Counted from the first letter of the stretch, positions 45,058-55,884 are shown. The stretch: DNA of 64,000 nucleotides from an uncultured Pelagibacteraceae bacterium (GCA_902603905.1 CACKWM010000001.1:62001-126000), one strand, 5' to 3'. Numbers and translations are program-made. Notes: generated by a model from the letters alone, not told the origin.

Positions 45058-47090
45058 TTAATTTTTTTTTGATATCTTATCCACCCGGGACTACGTATTT
45101 CATTTTCACTTTCAAAGTCTTGATTAAATTCAAAATCTTCTTCCTGACTATTTTTTTCATCAAAGAAACTGTTTTTTTCAATATTTTTTTCAGGCAGCTC
45201 TTCTATAAATCTTGAAGCCATACTATCAATCCAATCACCTTGATAAAATCTATTCATTGAAAATGATATTAAAGCTATTTTTTTAGCTCTTGTAATCCCA
45301 ACGTAAGCAAGTCTTCTTTCTTCTTCAAGTCCACTTTGTCCTTTTTCTTCTATTGATTTTTGGTGAGGAAATAAGCCTTCTTCCCACCCTGGTAAAAAGA
45401 CAACTTCAAACTCTAATCCCTTTGCGCTATGCATTGTCATTAAATTAACTTTTTTCCCTTCCCAATCTTGATCAAGTGATGTTGCTAAAGCAACGTGCTC
45501 TAAAAAACTTTCTAGATTATCAAATTCTTTCATAGCACTTAATAATTCTTTAATATTTTCTAATCTACTTTCATTTTCAAGATCTTTTTTATTTTTAAGC
45601 ATTGCAGAATAACCAGATTCGTCAAGGACAATTTGTAGAAGTTTTATATGATTTATTTTTTTTGTTTTTAAGTCGCTTCTCCATTTCTGCATTAAATTTA
45701 AAAAAGAAATAAGTCCAATTTTAGCTTTAGGTTTAATTAAATTTAGTTCTATAAGTTTTTTTGAGGCGGTTTCTAAATTTATTATGTTTTTTTTTGAAAA
45801 TTCATGAATTTGTTTGGTGGTACTTTCGCCAATTGATCTTTTAGGATTATTTACTATACGATCAAAGGCCAAATCATCTTTATCTTGATATATTAATCTT
45901 AAATAAGCAACACAGTCTTTAATTTCAGCTCTTTCATAAAATTTAATTCCTCCAAGAATTCTATAAGGCAAACCTATTTTGAGAAAACGTTCTTCAAACT
46001 CTCTTGTTTGAAAAATAGCTCTAACTAAAATAGCTATATTGTTAAGAGAGTATTTCTTTTTTAATTTTTTTTCAATTTCATCCCCAACACCTATTGCCTC
46101 ATCTTTTCCATTTTTAAAACAATTAAGTTTTATTAAATCACCTTCTTCCTTTGTTGATTTTAGTGTTTTGCCAACTCTATTTTGATTATTTGCAATAAGA
46201 TTTGACGCTACTGATAAAATATTTTGAGTAGATCTATAATTCTCTTCTAGTCTAATTATTTTTGTTTTTTTATAAACTTGATCAAATTCCAGAAAATTTT
46301 TAATTTCAGCGCCACGCCAACTGTAAATAGACTGATCATCGTCACCTACACAACAAATATTTTGGTTTTTTTTTGCTAGAAGGTTAAGCCATTTACTTTG
46401 AATAAAATTTGTATCTTGATATTCATCTACTAAAATATATTTAAAATTTTTAGAGTAGATTTCATTAATATCTGAATTGTTTTCTAAAATATTTACACAA
46501 TGTAAAATTAAATCACCAAAGTCACATACATTTAAATCTAATAATTTTTGTTGGTAAATTTTGTAAATAGGAAGTATGTTTTTTTCATAAATGTCTTTTT
46601 TATTTAAAATAACTTTTTGTGGATAGTATCCTTTATTTTTCCATCTATCTATTATTGCCAAAATATATTTAGGAGCTAATTGTTTTATGTCTATATTCTC
46701 AGCTTTACATATGTTTTTAATTAATCTTTGCTGATCATCCTGATCAATAATAGAAAAATTTGAGTTTAATCCAGCGGCCGCAGCATGTTTTCTTAAAAGC
46801 TTGGCACAAATTGAATGAAATGTTCCAAGCCATGATAGACCAATAGCTTCAGTTTTTAGCATTGCACTTACTCTTTTTTGCATTTCTTTAGCAGCCTTAT
46901 TAGTAAAAGTTACAGATAGTATTTGGTTGGGATACGCTTTTTTTTCTTTTATAATATGAGTAATTCTTGATGTAAGTACTTTTGTTTTGCCAGATCCTGC
47001 TCCAGCAACAATTAAAAGAGGACCATTGAGATGTAAAACAGCCTCTTTTTGTGACTTATTTAAATTATTTAAATATTCAGAGTTTATCAT
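45054..47090 (-). CDS. uvrD: UvrD/PcrA-type superfamily 1 DNA helicase
   Basis: UvrD unwinds DNA in excision and mismatch repair. I start at the ATG at 47090 rather than at an upstream TTG two codons earlier. The 678 residues have LNKSQKEAVLHLNGPLLIVA, Walker A GAGSGKTKVLTSRI, motif II VDEYQDTN, motif III GDDDQSIYSWRGAE, motif IV RLEENYRST, and motif VI GITRAKKIALIS, followed by an acidic C-terminal region. Helicase motifs are intact. It probably forms an operon with the peptidase gene downstream. Confidence 0.95.
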   Translation of the reverse strand: MINSEYLNNLNKSQKEAVLHLNGPLLIVAGAGSGKTKVLTSRITHIIKEKKAYPNQILSVTFTNKAAKEMQKRVSAMLKTEAIGLSWLGTFHSICAKLLRKHAAAAGLNSNFSIIDQDDQQRLIKNICKAENIDIKQLAPKYILAIIDRWKNKGYYPQKVILNKKDIYEKNILPIYKIYQQKLLDLNVCDFGDLILHCVNILENNSDINEIYSKNFKYILVDEYQDTNFIQSKWLNLLAKKNQNICCVGDDDQSIYSWRGAEIKNFLEFDQVYKKTKIIRLEENYRSTQNILSVASNLIANNQNRVGKTLKSTKEEGDLIKLNCFKNGKDEAIGVGDEIEKKLKKKYSLNNIAILVRAIFQTREFEERFLKIGLPYRILGGIKFYERAEIKDCVAYLRLIYQDKDDLAFDRIVNNPKRSIGESTTKQIHEFSKKNIINLETASKKLIELNLIKPKAKIGLISFLNLMQKWRSDLKTKKINHIKLLQIVLDESGYSAMLKNKKDLENESRLENIKELLSAMKEFDNLESFLEHVALATSLDQDWEGKKVNLMTMHSAKGLEFEVVFLPGWEEGLFPHQKSIEEKGQSGLEEERRLAYVGITRAKKIALISFSMNRFYQGDWIDSMASRFIEELPEKNIEKNSFFDEKNSQEEDFEFNQDFESENEIRSPGWIRYQKKIK

Positions 47091-47125
47091 TTGCAAATTA
47101 TCATTATAAATAAAATAAATTTTTC

Positions 47126-48712
47126 ATGAAAAAAATTAAAATAAAATTTTCCAATGAACTCTTTAAACTAAAAAATTTCTTTATCGATAAATTTAAAAAA
47201 TTAAATAAATTTATAGAATCAAAAATTGTTAAATTTATCAATAAACACTTTCCTAGCAAATTAAACAAATATAAAAAATTTAAAAACATTAAATTTATTA
47301 ATATTAGTAATTTAAGCATGTCTATAATACTTTTTATTGCTATATTATTTGTATATTTATTTTATGTATCAATACCAACATTATATAATAAAGGAGTATT
47401 ACAAAAAGACATAACTGATAAGCTAATAAAAGAATTTAAAATTGATTTTAGCTTATCGTCAAAAATAAGATATTTTATTCTTCCATCTCCACATTTTTTG
47501 ATAGAAAATGTTAAGATTTTTGATAATAACTTAAAAGAACCAAAAGAACTAAGTCAGATAAAAAAATTAAAAATTTATATATCACAAAAAAATTTGTTTG
47601 ATCGAAATAACTTAAAAATAACTAAAATATTAATAGAAGATGCAAATTTTATCTTTCAAGAAAATCATACTAAATTTTATAATAATTATATAAAAAATCA
47701 ATTTTCAAAAAAAAAATTTATTATTAAAAATAGTAATTTTTTTTTAAAAGATAGCAATCATAATATAATTGCTCTGGTTCCAATCAAAAATATTAATCTG
47801 TTTTATCACGAAAAAAAATCAGCTAATCAAATTATTGCAAAAGGAAAAGTTTTTAAAATTCCATTTGATATAAATTGGTACAGAAATTTTGAAAATAAAA
47901 CCAAGTCAGTAACTTTGATAAAATTAAAAAAATTGGATTTAGAAATAATAAATAAATCTTTAATCAAAGATAAAAAATATATAGCAAAAAATAGTATTTT
48001 TTTTAGAAACGCCAAACTGCATTCCAATTTTCAAATTCAAAATAATATAATAAGATTTAAATCAGAGAATTCTAAAATTGTTAATAGCAATTTAGACTAT
48101 ACTGGACAGATTGATATTGATCCATCTCATATAAAATTAGAAATAAATTTAGATAATTTAAACTTAATTAAGTTTTTAATTTCAAGTTTTGATTTTATTA
48201 AATCTCTAAATGTAGATTTTTTGTTTAATAAAAATTTAAGCGCCAACATTGATATAAAATCAAACAATATTCATAACAAATTATTTGATTTTGCAAAAAT
48301 ATTGATAAATTTTGATAACGGAAAAATAAATTTTAATAATTCTATTTTAAAAAGCAAAAAGATAGGCTTTTTAAAATTAACTGAAAGCAATTTGGATTTT
48401 ATTGATGAAAAGTTAATATTTGAAGGTAGTTTTAATTTTAATGTGACTGATCAAAAAAAATTTTATACCGCTTTTCAAATTCCAAAAAAAAAAAGAAAAT
48501 TATTGAAAAATATTTTTTTTGATATTCAACTTGATTCATCTAGAAATAAATTAAATATTAATAATTTTAATATTAATAATAAAAAAAATATTGTAAATGA
48601 AAATACTATTAACATTTTAAATCAATACAATCATAACAAAGAAAATAAAATTCAAAACTGGATAAATTTAAAAAATTTTACTAGAGAAATTTTTAACAGT
48701 TATTTTGGATAG
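47126..48712 (+). CDS. AsmA-like envelope protein
   Basis: This 528-residue protein has a highly basic ~60-residue N-terminus, one membrane helix (residues ~66-86: [20 protein letters not shown]) and a long beta-rich periplasmic part. The section after the helix ([18 protein letters not shown]-like, then [17 protein letters not shown]) and repeated strand patterns resemble the AsmA/TamB group, thought to move phospholipids to the outer membrane. Similarity is by pattern, not a clear motif, so function is tentative. The sequence is extremely Lys/Asn/Ile-rich. It is divergent from uvrD and overlaps the fumC end by 13 bases. Confidence 0.6.
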   Translation: MKKIKIKFSNELFKLKNFFIDKFKKLNKFIESKIVKFINKHFPSKLNKYKKFKNIKFINISNLSMSIILFIAILFVYLFYVSIPTLYNKGVLQKDITDKLIKEFKIDFSLSSKIRYFILPSPHFLIENVKIFDNNLKEPKELSQIKKLKIYISQKNLFDRNNLKITKILIEDANFIFQENHTKFYNNYIKNQFSKKKFIIKNSNFFLKDSNHNIIALVPIKNINLFYHEKKSANQIIAKGKVFKIPFDINWYRNFENKTKSVTLIKLKKLDLEIINKSLIKDKKYIAKNSIFFRNAKLHSNFQIQNNIIRFKSENSKIVNSNLDYTGQIDIDPSHIKLEINLDNLNLIKFLISSFDFIKSLNVDFLFNKNLSANIDIKSNNIHNKLFDFAKILINFDNGKINFNNSILKSKKIGFLKLTESNLDFIDEKLIFEGSFNFNVTDQKKFYTAFQIPKKKRKLLKNIFFDIQLDSSRNKLNINNFNINNKKNIVNENTINILNQYNHNKENKIQNWINLKNFTREIFNSYFG

Positions 48713-50088
48713 ATCATTTTTTTTGGATCAACAATTTTATCGTATTCTTTTTCTTTTATTAGTTTTGATTTCAATGCCTCATGTTTAAGGGTCGTATTAT
48801 TTTTTAAAGCATTTTTTGCGATTCTTGCAGCATTATCATAACCTATATGTGGCGCTAAAGCAGTAACTAGCATTAGCGAATTATCTAATAATGTTTTAAT
48901 TCTTTTTTTATCAGCTTTTAAACCTTTAACACAATAATTTGCAAAACTTTTTGCAGAGTCAGCCATTATATGAATTGATTGTAAAATATTATGGATAATT
49001 AAAGGTTTAAAAACATTTAACTCAAAGTGACCGTGAGAACCTGCCATAGTAATTCCATTATGATTACCTATAACTTTTACACAAACCATAGTCACAGCCT
49101 CAGATTGAGTTGGGTTTATCTTACCAGGCATTATTGAAGATCCAGGTTCATTTGCCGGTAAAATTAATTCACCATATCCTGCCCTTGGACCTGATCCTAA
49201 AAATCTAATATCATTTGCAATTTTCATTAAGCAAACTGCTGTTGTGTTCATAGTTCCAGAAAAATTTACTATAGCATCATGAGATGCTAAAGCTGCAAAC
49301 TTATTTGGTGCTACTTTAAATGGGAGTTTAGTAATTTTTCTTAATTCATTTACTATTTTTTTATCAAAACCTTTTTTTGTATTTAGTCCTGTGCCTACTG
49401 CAGTCCCACCTTGTGCTAAAAAATATATTTCATCTAGAGATTTTTCTATTCTTTCAATACATTTACTTAATTGCGAATGATAACCTGAAAATTCTTGTCC
49501 CAATGTTATTGGTGTTGCGTCTTGAAGATGCGTTCTTCCAATTTTTATAATTTTATTAAATTCTTTTGTTTTTTTCTTTAACTCTAGATTGAGTATTTTA
49601 AGATTAGGTATTAATTTACCTTTTGCTCTTATGGCTATAGCCATATGCATTGCTGTTGGGAACACATCGTTTGTTGACTGTGATTTGTTTACATGGTCGT
49701 TGGGATGAACAGGTTTTTTAGTTCCTTTTTTTCCTCCAAGAATTTCGATTGCTCTATTAGATATTACTTCATTCACATTCATATTAGTTTGTGTACCAGA
49801 GCCAGTTTGCCAAACTTTAAGAGGAAAATGGTCGTTAAGTTTTCCTGATATAATTTCGTTTGCAGCTTTAATAATTGATGTGCTTATTTTTTTATCTATA
49901 TCTCCATTTTTTTGGTGCACTATTGCTGCAGCCTTTTTTATCATTGCGATAGATTTAATAACAATTGGCCTTACTAAAAAATCGCCAATATTAAAATGTT
50001 TATTTGACCTTTGAGTCGAAGCACCCCAATATTTATCTGCTGGGACCAAAATTTCTCCTAGGCTATCAAATTCTTTTCTAAACTTCAT
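48700..50088 (-). CDS. fumC: Fumarate hydratase, class II
   Basis: FumC interconverts fumarate and malate in the TCA cycle without an iron-sulfur cluster. The 462 residues carry [20 protein letters not shown], the [19 protein letters not shown] region, [20 protein letters not shown] with the catalytic His, and the family signature [15 protein letters not shown]. Complete, normal length, starts with [13 protein letters not shown]. Monocistronic on the minus strand; its 3' end overlaps the AsmA-like gene. Confidence 0.97.
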   Translation of the reverse strand: MKFRKEFDSLGEILVPADKYWGASTQRSNKHFNIGDFLVRPIVIKSIAMIKKAAAIVHQKNGDIDKKISTSIIKAANEIISGKLNDHFPLKVWQTGSGTQTNMNVNEVISNRAIEILGGKKGTKKPVHPNDHVNKSQSTNDVFPTAMHMAIAIRAKGKLIPNLKILNLELKKKTKEFNKIIKIGRTHLQDATPITLGQEFSGYHSQLSKCIERIEKSLDEIYFLAQGGTAVGTGLNTKKGFDKKIVNELRKITKLPFKVAPNKFAALASHDAIVNFSGTMNTTAVCLMKIANDIRFLGSGPRAGYGELILPANEPGSSIMPGKINPTQSEAVTMVCVKVIGNHNGITMAGSHGHFELNVFKPLIIHNILQSIHIMADSAKSFANYCVKGLKADKKRIKTLLDNSLMLVTALAPHIGYDNAARIAKNALKNNTTLKHEALKSKLIKEKEYDKIVDPKKMIYPK

Positions 50089-50173
50089 ATTTTAATTTGG
50101 ATACTATGTCTTAAATCTTATACATTAAATTAATTAAGAATCACGTTAAAAATATGTTCATTAAACTTGAAAT

Positions 50174-50179
50174 AGGAGG
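50174..50179 (+). promoter_or_regulatory. Consensus Shine-Dalgarno of the MazG-like gene
   Basis: A full AGGAGG lies three bases before the ATG at 50183. It is the best ribosome-binding site I see in the window, where most genes have only weak ones. Confidence 0.7.
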
Positions 50180-50182
50180 ACC

Positions 50183-50554
50183 ATGACAAACTTTGAAAAA
50201 GTAAAAATTTTTATGAAAACTTTTGGTCAAGAAGTTAAAGAAAAATCTTCATTTAGCTCAGATAAAATTAATCAATTAAGAGTTAATTTAATCAAGGAAG
50301 AGTTAGAAGAATTAAAAATAGCAATAGATAGTAAAAATCTTATTGAAGTTGCGGATGCATTAACGGATATTTTATATGTAACTTATGGTGCAGGACATGC
50401 TTTTGGTATTAATTTGGATAGATGTTTTGATGAAGTTCAACAATCTAATATGAGCAAATTAGATGATAATGGCAATCCAATATACAACGATTCAGGTAAA
50501 GTAATGAAAGGCCCCAAATATTTCAAGCCAGACTTAAGCAAATTTTTAAAATAA
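50183..50554 (+). CDS. MazG/PRA-PH-like nucleoside triphosphate pyrophosphohydrolase
   Basis: This 123-residue all-alpha protein has the acidic metal-binding pattern of the MazG superfamily: LRVNLIKEELEELKIAIDSK (ExxE) followed by LIEVADALTDILYVTYGAGH (ExxD), then FGINLDRCFDEVQQSNMSKL. Such enzymes hydrolyse NTPs or related nucleotides to monophosphates, often for house-cleaning. The substrate is unknown. It is followed after 5 bases by a sulfotransferase gene. Confidence 0.85.
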   Translation: MTNFEKVKIFMKTFGQEVKEKSSFSSDKINQLRVNLIKEELEELKIAIDSKNLIEVADALTDILYVTYGAGHAFGINLDRCFDEVQQSNMSKLDDNGNPIYNDSGKVMKGPKYFKPDLSKFLK

Positions 50555-50559
50555 AAATA

Positions 50560-51396
50560 ATGATTATTTGGTTATCATCATACCCTAAAAGTGGAAATAC
50601 TTGGGTTAGATCTCTACTTTCTTCTTACTATTTTTCTGATACTGGAAATTTTAATTTTGAGTTGTTAAAAAATATCAATGTATATCCACAACAAAAGTAT
50701 TTTGACGTAAAAATTAATAAACCTGGTGAAATAAGTTTACACTGGGATATTTCTCAAAAAAAAATTATTAGTGAAAAAAAAATAAAAATTTTAAAAACTC
50801 ATAATTCTCTACTCGCTCTTAATGGAAAAAATTTTACAAAACCTGAGTATACGCTTGGAATAATTTACGTAGTTCGAGATCCAAGAAATGTAATTACATC
50901 TTTAAAAAATCATTACGATTTAGATTATGAACAATCATTAGATTTTATGATGAATGAAAAAAAATATATTTATGATATTCAAGAAAAAAATGATTTTGCT
51001 GATTTTCATTTTTTAAGTTCTTGGTCAAATCATTATAAATCTTGGATTAATAATAACTTATTTAAAAAAATGATTATTAAATATGAAGATTTGGAAAATG
51101 ACACTTTTAAAACTTTAAAAAATTTAATCATTTATATAAACACTTTGAGTCAAACAAAAGATAAAGTTGATGAAAAAAAAATTAATAATTGCATTAAAAC
51201 AACTGATTTTGAAATTTTAAAAAATAAAGAAAAAAAAGAAGGTTTTTTAGAAAACGTATATTCAAAAAAAACAAATAAGAAAATTGATTTTTTTAACCTA
51301 GGACCTAAAAATAAGTGGAGAAAAATAATTCCAAAAGAATTTCATGAAAAAATAAATAATATTTTTAGGGAAGATTTAAAAAATCTAAAATATTAA
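50560..51396 (+). CDS. PAPS-dependent sulfotransferase domain protein
   Basis: The 278-residue protein shows the 5'-phosphosulfate-binding loop YPKSGNTWVRSLLSSYY near residue 8 and the 3'-phosphate-binding VVRDPRNVITSLKNHY near residue 108, both hallmarks of sulfotransferases. Later IKYEDLENDTFKTLKNLI and FFNLGPKNKWRKIIPKEF match the family C-terminus, including the KW-R contact. The acceptor, perhaps a polysaccharide or lipid, is unknown. No signal peptide. Confidence 0.88.
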   Translation: MIIWLSSYPKSGNTWVRSLLSSYYFSDTGNFNFELLKNINVYPQQKYFDVKINKPGEISLHWDISQKKIISEKKIKILKTHNSLLALNGKNFTKPEYTLGIIYVVRDPRNVITSLKNHYDLDYEQSLDFMMNEKKYIYDIQEKNDFADFHFLSSWSNHYKSWINNNLFKKMIIKYEDLENDTFKTLKNLIIYINTLSQTKDKVDEKKINNCIKTTDFEILKNKEKKEGFLENVYSKKTNKKIDFFNLGPKNKWRKIIPKEFHEKINNIFREDLKNLKY

Positions 51397-51406
51397 TTTT
51401 TTTATA

Positions 51407-52312
51407 TTAAACATTTTTAAGATTGGTATCTATCCAGTCAGGTTTCAAAATTTTTATTTTTGAATTATTAACTTTATAAATTGAATTAAAATCAAATTGA
51501 TTATTGGCAAATTTAATTATTGCAAAAGGATAATATTTATCAATTAAGATTTTACCAATATTTAAATCTTTATCAAAAACGGAGTCTCCTTCACTTATAT
51601 TTCCTTCAATTATTTTTATTGGCAACAATCTTTTAGATAATTTATTTTTTAATTTAATTCTTGAAGTATTTTCTTGTCCAACATAACATCCTTTTTTAAA
51701 GTCTATTCCATTTAGTTCACCAAAGTTACATTCAATACCAAATAATTTATTGCGTAACTTATCCATATTTTTTTGAGGAATCCCAAGTTTAAAACTAAAA
51801 TTATAATATTCTTCTGGTTCTGAACTTTTTAGATCAATTTTTTTTAAAGATAAGTAAAGTTTTTCTAGGTTTATTATTAATCTTCCCCCAAGCATTTTGT
51901 TTCTTGGATCTAACAAAATAGGATCTTCATCATATTTAAAAGTACTTCCAAGTTCATCTTTTGCTTCTTTAAAAGACATGAATTTTTCATAACTAAAAGC
52001 AGCAATTACAAATTCGTTACTTAAATTTGTAATCTCGATTTTTGATCTAAGTTTATAAACATTTAACTGTTTAAAAAGTTCCTCAGCTTGTTTTTTTTCA
52101 CAGTCAATAAAGTAACCATTTTTATGTTGAATTATTAAAAAATCAAAAAGAAACTTACCCTGGGGTGTTAAAAGTGACGCAAAGCAACTATTAGTCGCAT
52201 TAACTCTGTTGATATCATTTGTGATTAGATTTTGCAAAAATTCCTTTGTATCAGGTCCATTGATAAAAAGAATTCCTCGATCTTCTAAAATATATACATT
52301 TTTAATATTCAT
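51407..52312 (-). CDS. ygfZ: YgfZ/GcvT-like folate-binding Fe-S cluster protein
   Basis: YgfZ (IBA57-type) uses folate in the assembly or repair of certain iron-sulfur enzymes. The 301 residues have the GcvT-like N-terminal domain (ILFINGPDTKEFLQNLITND, FLFDFLII) and the family signature KGCYVGQENTSR near residue 207, with the conserved Cys. Complete. It is divergent from the dihydroorotase-like gene by 43 bases. Confidence 0.9.
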   Translation of the reverse strand: MNIKNVYILEDRGILFINGPDTKEFLQNLITNDINRVNATNSCFASLLTPQGKFLFDFLIIQHKNGYFIDCEKKQAEELFKQLNVYKLRSKIEITNLSNEFVIAAFSYEKFMSFKEAKDELGSTFKYDEDPILLDPRNKMLGGRLIINLEKLYLSLKKIDLKSSEPEEYYNFSFKLGIPQKNMDKLRNKLFGIECNFGELNGIDFKKGCYVGQENTSRIKLKNKLSKRLLPIKIIEGNISEGDSVFDKDLNIGKILIDKYYPFAIIKFANNQFDFNSIYKVNNSKIKILKPDWIDTNLKNV

Positions 52313-52355
52313 ATTTGATTAGTTTTAATTTTTAATATAATTACTTTTTTCTTAA

Positions 52356-53660
52356 ATGTTAGATCTTATAATTAAAAATGGAAAATGTTACATCAATGGA
52401 GAATTAAAAGATGTAGATGTAGCTGTTAAAGATGGAAAAATTCATAAAATTGGTCAAATTTCAGAAGAGGCTCAAGAAACATTAAATGCAGAAAGCCAAA
52501 CTGTTTTACCTGGATGTATAGATACCCAAACTCATTTTAGAGAACCAGGTTCAACAGATACAGAGGATCTTCATTCAGGAAGTAGAGCGGCAATTGTTGG
52601 AGGAATTACTAGCGTGTTTGAGATGCCAAATACCAATCCACCAACATCGAACAAGACAGAATTTCAAAAAAAATTAGATCTCGCAAAAAACAGAATGTAT
52701 TGCAATTATGCATTTTATTTTGGTGCAACAGCTGATAACGCAAGTGAGTTATCAGATTTAAGAGATTTGGAGGGTTGTTGTGGAATTAAGCTTTTTGCAG
52801 GATCTTCAACTGGTAATTTATTAGTTGCAGATGAAGCAGATATTGAGAAGGTGTTTCAAAGTAGTTCAAAAGTTGTTGCTGTTCACTCAGAAGATGAAGC
52901 AATTTTAAACGTTAATAAAAAATTAATTAATAAAGGTGATGTTCATACTCATCCAATTTGGAGAAGCGTGGAGTGCGCAATGTCATCTACAAGAAGGATT
53001 GTAAGAATTGCTGAGAAATACAAAAAAAAAGCACACATTCTTCATATTACAACAAAAGAAGAAATTGATTTTTTATCACAGCATAAAGGAAATATTACAT
53101 TTGAAATTACTCCGCAGCATTTAATGTTATATGCACCTGATTGTTATGACAAACTTGGAACTTATGCTCAGATGAACCCACCTATAAGAGACAAATCCCA
53201 TTATGATAGATTATGGTATGGAGTAAAAAATAATTTTAACGATACAATTGGATCTGATCATGCTCCACATTTAAAAGCAAATAAAGATAAAGAATATCCA
53301 AATTCACCATCAGGGATGCCAGGAGTACAAACTTTAATGCCGGTAATGTTAAACCATGTAAATGATGGAAAATTATCACTCAATCAACTAATTAATTTCG
53401 TTTGTGAAAATCCTGTTAAAATTTTTGGAATTAAAAATAAAGGATTTATTAAAGAAGGATATGATGCTGACTTTACAATTGTTGATATGAACCAAACAAT
53501 TGAGATTAAAAATGAAAAAATAGAAAGCAAATGTTGCTGGTCTCCATTTGATGGATATAGATTTAAAGGAACACCGGTAGCCACAATTGTTAATGGAAAA
53601 ATCAAAATGAAAAATGGAACAATATTAGGAGATCCAGGAGGTCAACCCATAATTTTTTAA
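52356..53660 (+). CDS. pyrC: Dihydroorotase-like amidohydrolase (class I), QxH metal motif
   Basis: This amidohydrolase of 434 residues resembles class I dihydroorotase, which cyclises carbamoyl-aspartate. It has LPGCIDTQTHFREPGSTDTE, VFEMPNTNPPTS, GIKLFAGSSTGN with the Lys usually carboxylated, HILHITTKEE, FEITPQHLM and the catalytic Asp in GSDHAPH. The first metal His of the usual HxH motif is Gln (DTQTHFREPG, codon CAA), a substitution I believe is found in one alphaproteobacterial subgroup. A pyrimidine role is likely, but another cyclic-amide hydrolase is possible. The stop shares TTAA with the convergent SMR gene. Confidence 0.85.
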   Translation: MLDLIIKNGKCYINGELKDVDVAVKDGKIHKIGQISEEAQETLNAESQTVLPGCIDTQTHFREPGSTDTEDLHSGSRAAIVGGITSVFEMPNTNPPTSNKTEFQKKLDLAKNRMYCNYAFYFGATADNASELSDLRDLEGCCGIKLFAGSSTGNLLVADEADIEKVFQSSSKVVAVHSEDEAILNVNKKLINKGDVHTHPIWRSVECAMSSTRRIVRIAEKYKKKAHILHITTKEEIDFLSQHKGNITFEITPQHLMLYAPDCYDKLGTYAQMNPPIRDKSHYDRLWYGVKNNFNDTIGSDHAPHLKANKDKEYPNSPSGMPGVQTLMPVMLNHVNDGKLSLNQLINFVCENPVKIFGIKNKGFIKEGYDADFTIVDMNQTIEIKNEKIESKCCWSPFDGYRFKGTPVATIVNGKIKMKNGTILGDPGGQPIIF

Positions 53661-53989
53661 ACAATTCTACTTGAAAAAGTATTAACCAAAACAACACCAG
53701 CGACTATAAGAAATAATCCCAGAATAACTTGCCAGCTAAGAGTTTGTTTAAAAAAGAAATATCCAAATATTGCTATTGTGAATATTCCTAATCCACTCCA
53801 AGTAGCATAAACAACAGCAATTGGAATTTTGTGTAACACGTGGGTAAGACAATATAAAGCTGATAGATAACAAATAGCAGCTATTGATGTTGGAATTAAT
53901 TTAGTAAAATTTTGAGTAGAAGGAAGAAGGAGTGTGCCTGTTACTTCAAAGAAAATTGCAACAAACATAAAAAAATAAGCTTTTGTCAT
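53657..53989 (-). CDS. Small multidrug resistance (SMR) family transporter
   Basis: This 110-residue protein has four membrane helices and the SMR signature: membrane-embedded Glu in FVAIFFEVTGTLLLPS near residue 14, then YCLTHVLHKIPIAVVYATWS and GLGIFTIAIFGYFFFKQ. SMR dimers exchange protons for cationic drugs or guanidinium-like metabolites; the substrate is unknown. It overlaps the propionyl-CoA synthetase gene by 4 bases, so the two are co-transcribed. Confidence 0.92.
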   Translation of the reverse strand: MTKAYFFMFVAIFFEVTGTLLLPSTQNFTKLIPTSIAAICYLSALYCLTHVLHKIPIAVVYATWSGLGIFTIAIFGYFFFKQTLSWQVILGLFLIVAGVVLVNTFSSRIV

Positions 53990-55884
53990 TTTTTTAAAAT
54001 ATTATTTTCTATTAAATCTTCTTTTATTTCATCTAAAATTGCAGGGTCGTCAATGGTTGCAGGCATTTTATATTCTTCACCGTCTGCTATTTTTCTAACT
54101 GTTCCTCTTAATATTTTTCCAGAACGTGTTTTAGGTAATCTTTTTACAACTATTGCAATTTTAAAAGCCACTACTGGACCAACTTTATTCCTAATCATTT
54201 GTATGCATTCCTTAGATATTGTTTCATTTTCTTTTTTAACGCCAGCTTTTAATGTAATTAAACCGATTGGTAATTGTCCTTTTAATTTATCAGCAATTCC
54301 AATTACCGCACATTCAGCAACAGATTGATGTTCAGATAATACTTCTTCAATTGCTCCTGTTGATAACCTATGTCCTGCAACATTAATGATGTCATCGGTT
54401 CTAGACATAATTGAAATATATCCATCTTCATCAATGTGTCCCGCATCGTAAGTTTGATAGTAACCCTGATAATTGGACATATAAGTTTCTTTATATCTTT
54501 TGTCAGCATTCCACAATGTTGGAAAAGTTCCTGGAGGCAGTGGAAGTTTAACAACAATATCCCCCATTTCGTTTGGTTTAGCTAAGGTTTGATTTGGTTT
54601 AATTATTTTTACCTCATAGCCTGGAACAGCTTTACACGCCGAACCATATTTTGTTTTCATCATTTCTATGCCCGTACAATTAGCACTTATTGCCCAACTA
54701 GTTTCAGTTTGCCACCAGTGATCAATTACTGGAACTTTTAACAATTTTTCAGCCCATTTAATGGTGTCAGGATCTGCTCTTTCACCTGCTAAGAATAAAC
54801 TTTTAAATGAACTTAAATCATATTTAGAAAAAAACTTTCCTTCAGGATCTTCTTTTTTAATTGCTCTAAAAGCCGTTGGAGCTGTAAAAAGTGATTTTAC
54901 CTTATAGTCAGAAATTATTTTCCAAAATGCTCCTGCATCTGGAGTGCCAACAGGTTTTCCTTCAAACAAAACAGTTGCACAGCCTTTAAACAGAGGTGCA
55001 TAAACAATATATGAATGACCTACAATCCACCCAATATCACTTGCTGACCACCAAATATCATCAGTTTCTATATTATAAATATTTTTCATTGTCCATTTAA
55101 GAGCAACTATGTGACCGCCGATATCTCTAACAATTCCTTTTGGTATACCAGTTGTTCCAGAAGTATATAAAATGTATGCAAAATCATTAGAATTCATTTC
55201 TACACAATCAACATTTTGAGCACCTGACAATGATTCATCCCAACTTAATTCTTTTGGAGCATTTAATTTTACTTCATGACCAGATCTTTGAAAAAGAATT
55301 AGTTTCTCAATTTTATGAGAAGATAATTTTAAAGCCTCATCAACCAATGGTTTGTATTCAACTGTTTTTCCTGGTTCAAATCCACAAGAGGCAGTAATTA
55401 ATATCTTTGCCTTACTGTCATCTATTCGACTTGCTAATTCATTCGAAGCAAATCCGCCAAAAACGACTGAATGAATAGCTCCAATTCTTCCACATGCGAG
55501 CATCGCAACTACCGCTTCAGGAATCATTGGCATATAAATTATTGCTCTGTCTCCTTTTTTAATACCTTGATTTGTTAAAGCTCCTGCAAATTTTGAAACT
55601 TTTTCTCTTAATTCTTTATAAGTAAATTGTTTTTTATTTCCTGTAGTTGGACTGTCATAGATTAGGCAAGTTTTATCACCTCTACCTCTATCTATGTGTA
55701 TATCCAAAGCATTATAACATGTGTTTGTTATTCCATCTTCAAACCATTTATAGAAAGGTGGGTTTGATTTGTTTAAAATTTTTTTAGGTTTTTTAAACCA
55801 AAAGATATCATTAGCGATCTCTCTCCAAAAATTCTCAGGTTCTTTAATTGAATTTTGATAAATTTGTTTAAAATTATTATTCAT
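53986..55884 (-). CDS. prpE: Propionyl-CoA synthetase-like acyl-CoA synthetase (PrpE)
   Basis: This AMP-forming ligase activates short carboxylic acids. The 632 residues carry the ACAS_N-type start (FWREIANDIFWFKKPKKILN), the phosphate loop YTSGTTGIPKGIVRD, the WWQTETSWAIS adenylate motif, YQTYDAGHIDEDGYISIMSR and the C-terminal Lys in RLPKTRSGKILRGTVR. The propionate-type rather than acetate-type call comes from overall pattern (VFGGFASNELASRIDDSKAK, ASCGFEPGKTVEYKPL). Substrate preference is not certain. Confidence 0.87.
   Translation of the reverse strand: MNNNFKQIYQNSIKEPENFWREIANDIFWFKKPKKILNKSNPPFYKWFEDGITNTCYNALDIHIDRGRGDKTCLIYDSPTTGNKKQFTYKELREKVSKFAGALTNQGIKKGDRAIIYMPMIPEAVVAMLACGRIGAIHSVVFGGFASNELASRIDDSKAKILITASCGFEPGKTVEYKPLVDEALKLSSHKIEKLILFQRSGHEVKLNAPKELSWDESLSGAQNVDCVEMNSNDFAYILYTSGTTGIPKGIVRDIGGHIVALKWTMKNIYNIETDDIWWSASDIGWIVGHSYIVYAPLFKGCATVLFEGKPVGTPDAGAFWKIISDYKVKSLFTAPTAFRAIKKEDPEGKFFSKYDLSSFKSLFLAGERADPDTIKWAEKLLKVPVIDHWWQTETSWAISANCTGIEMMKTKYGSACKAVPGYEVKIIKPNQTLAKPNEMGDIVVKLPLPPGTFPTLWNADKRYKETYMSNYQGYYQTYDAGHIDEDGYISIMSRTDDIINVAGHRLSTGAIEEVLSEHQSVAECAVIGIADKLKGQLPIGLITLKAGVKKENETISKECIQMIRNKVGPVVAFKIAIVVKRLPKTRSGKILRGTVRKIADGEEYKMPATIDDPAILDEIKEDLIENNILKK

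Noticed and set aside
53912-54328. Plus-strand frame across the SMR/prpE junction
   Set aside because: It is antisense to two well-supported overlapping genes and resembles no family.
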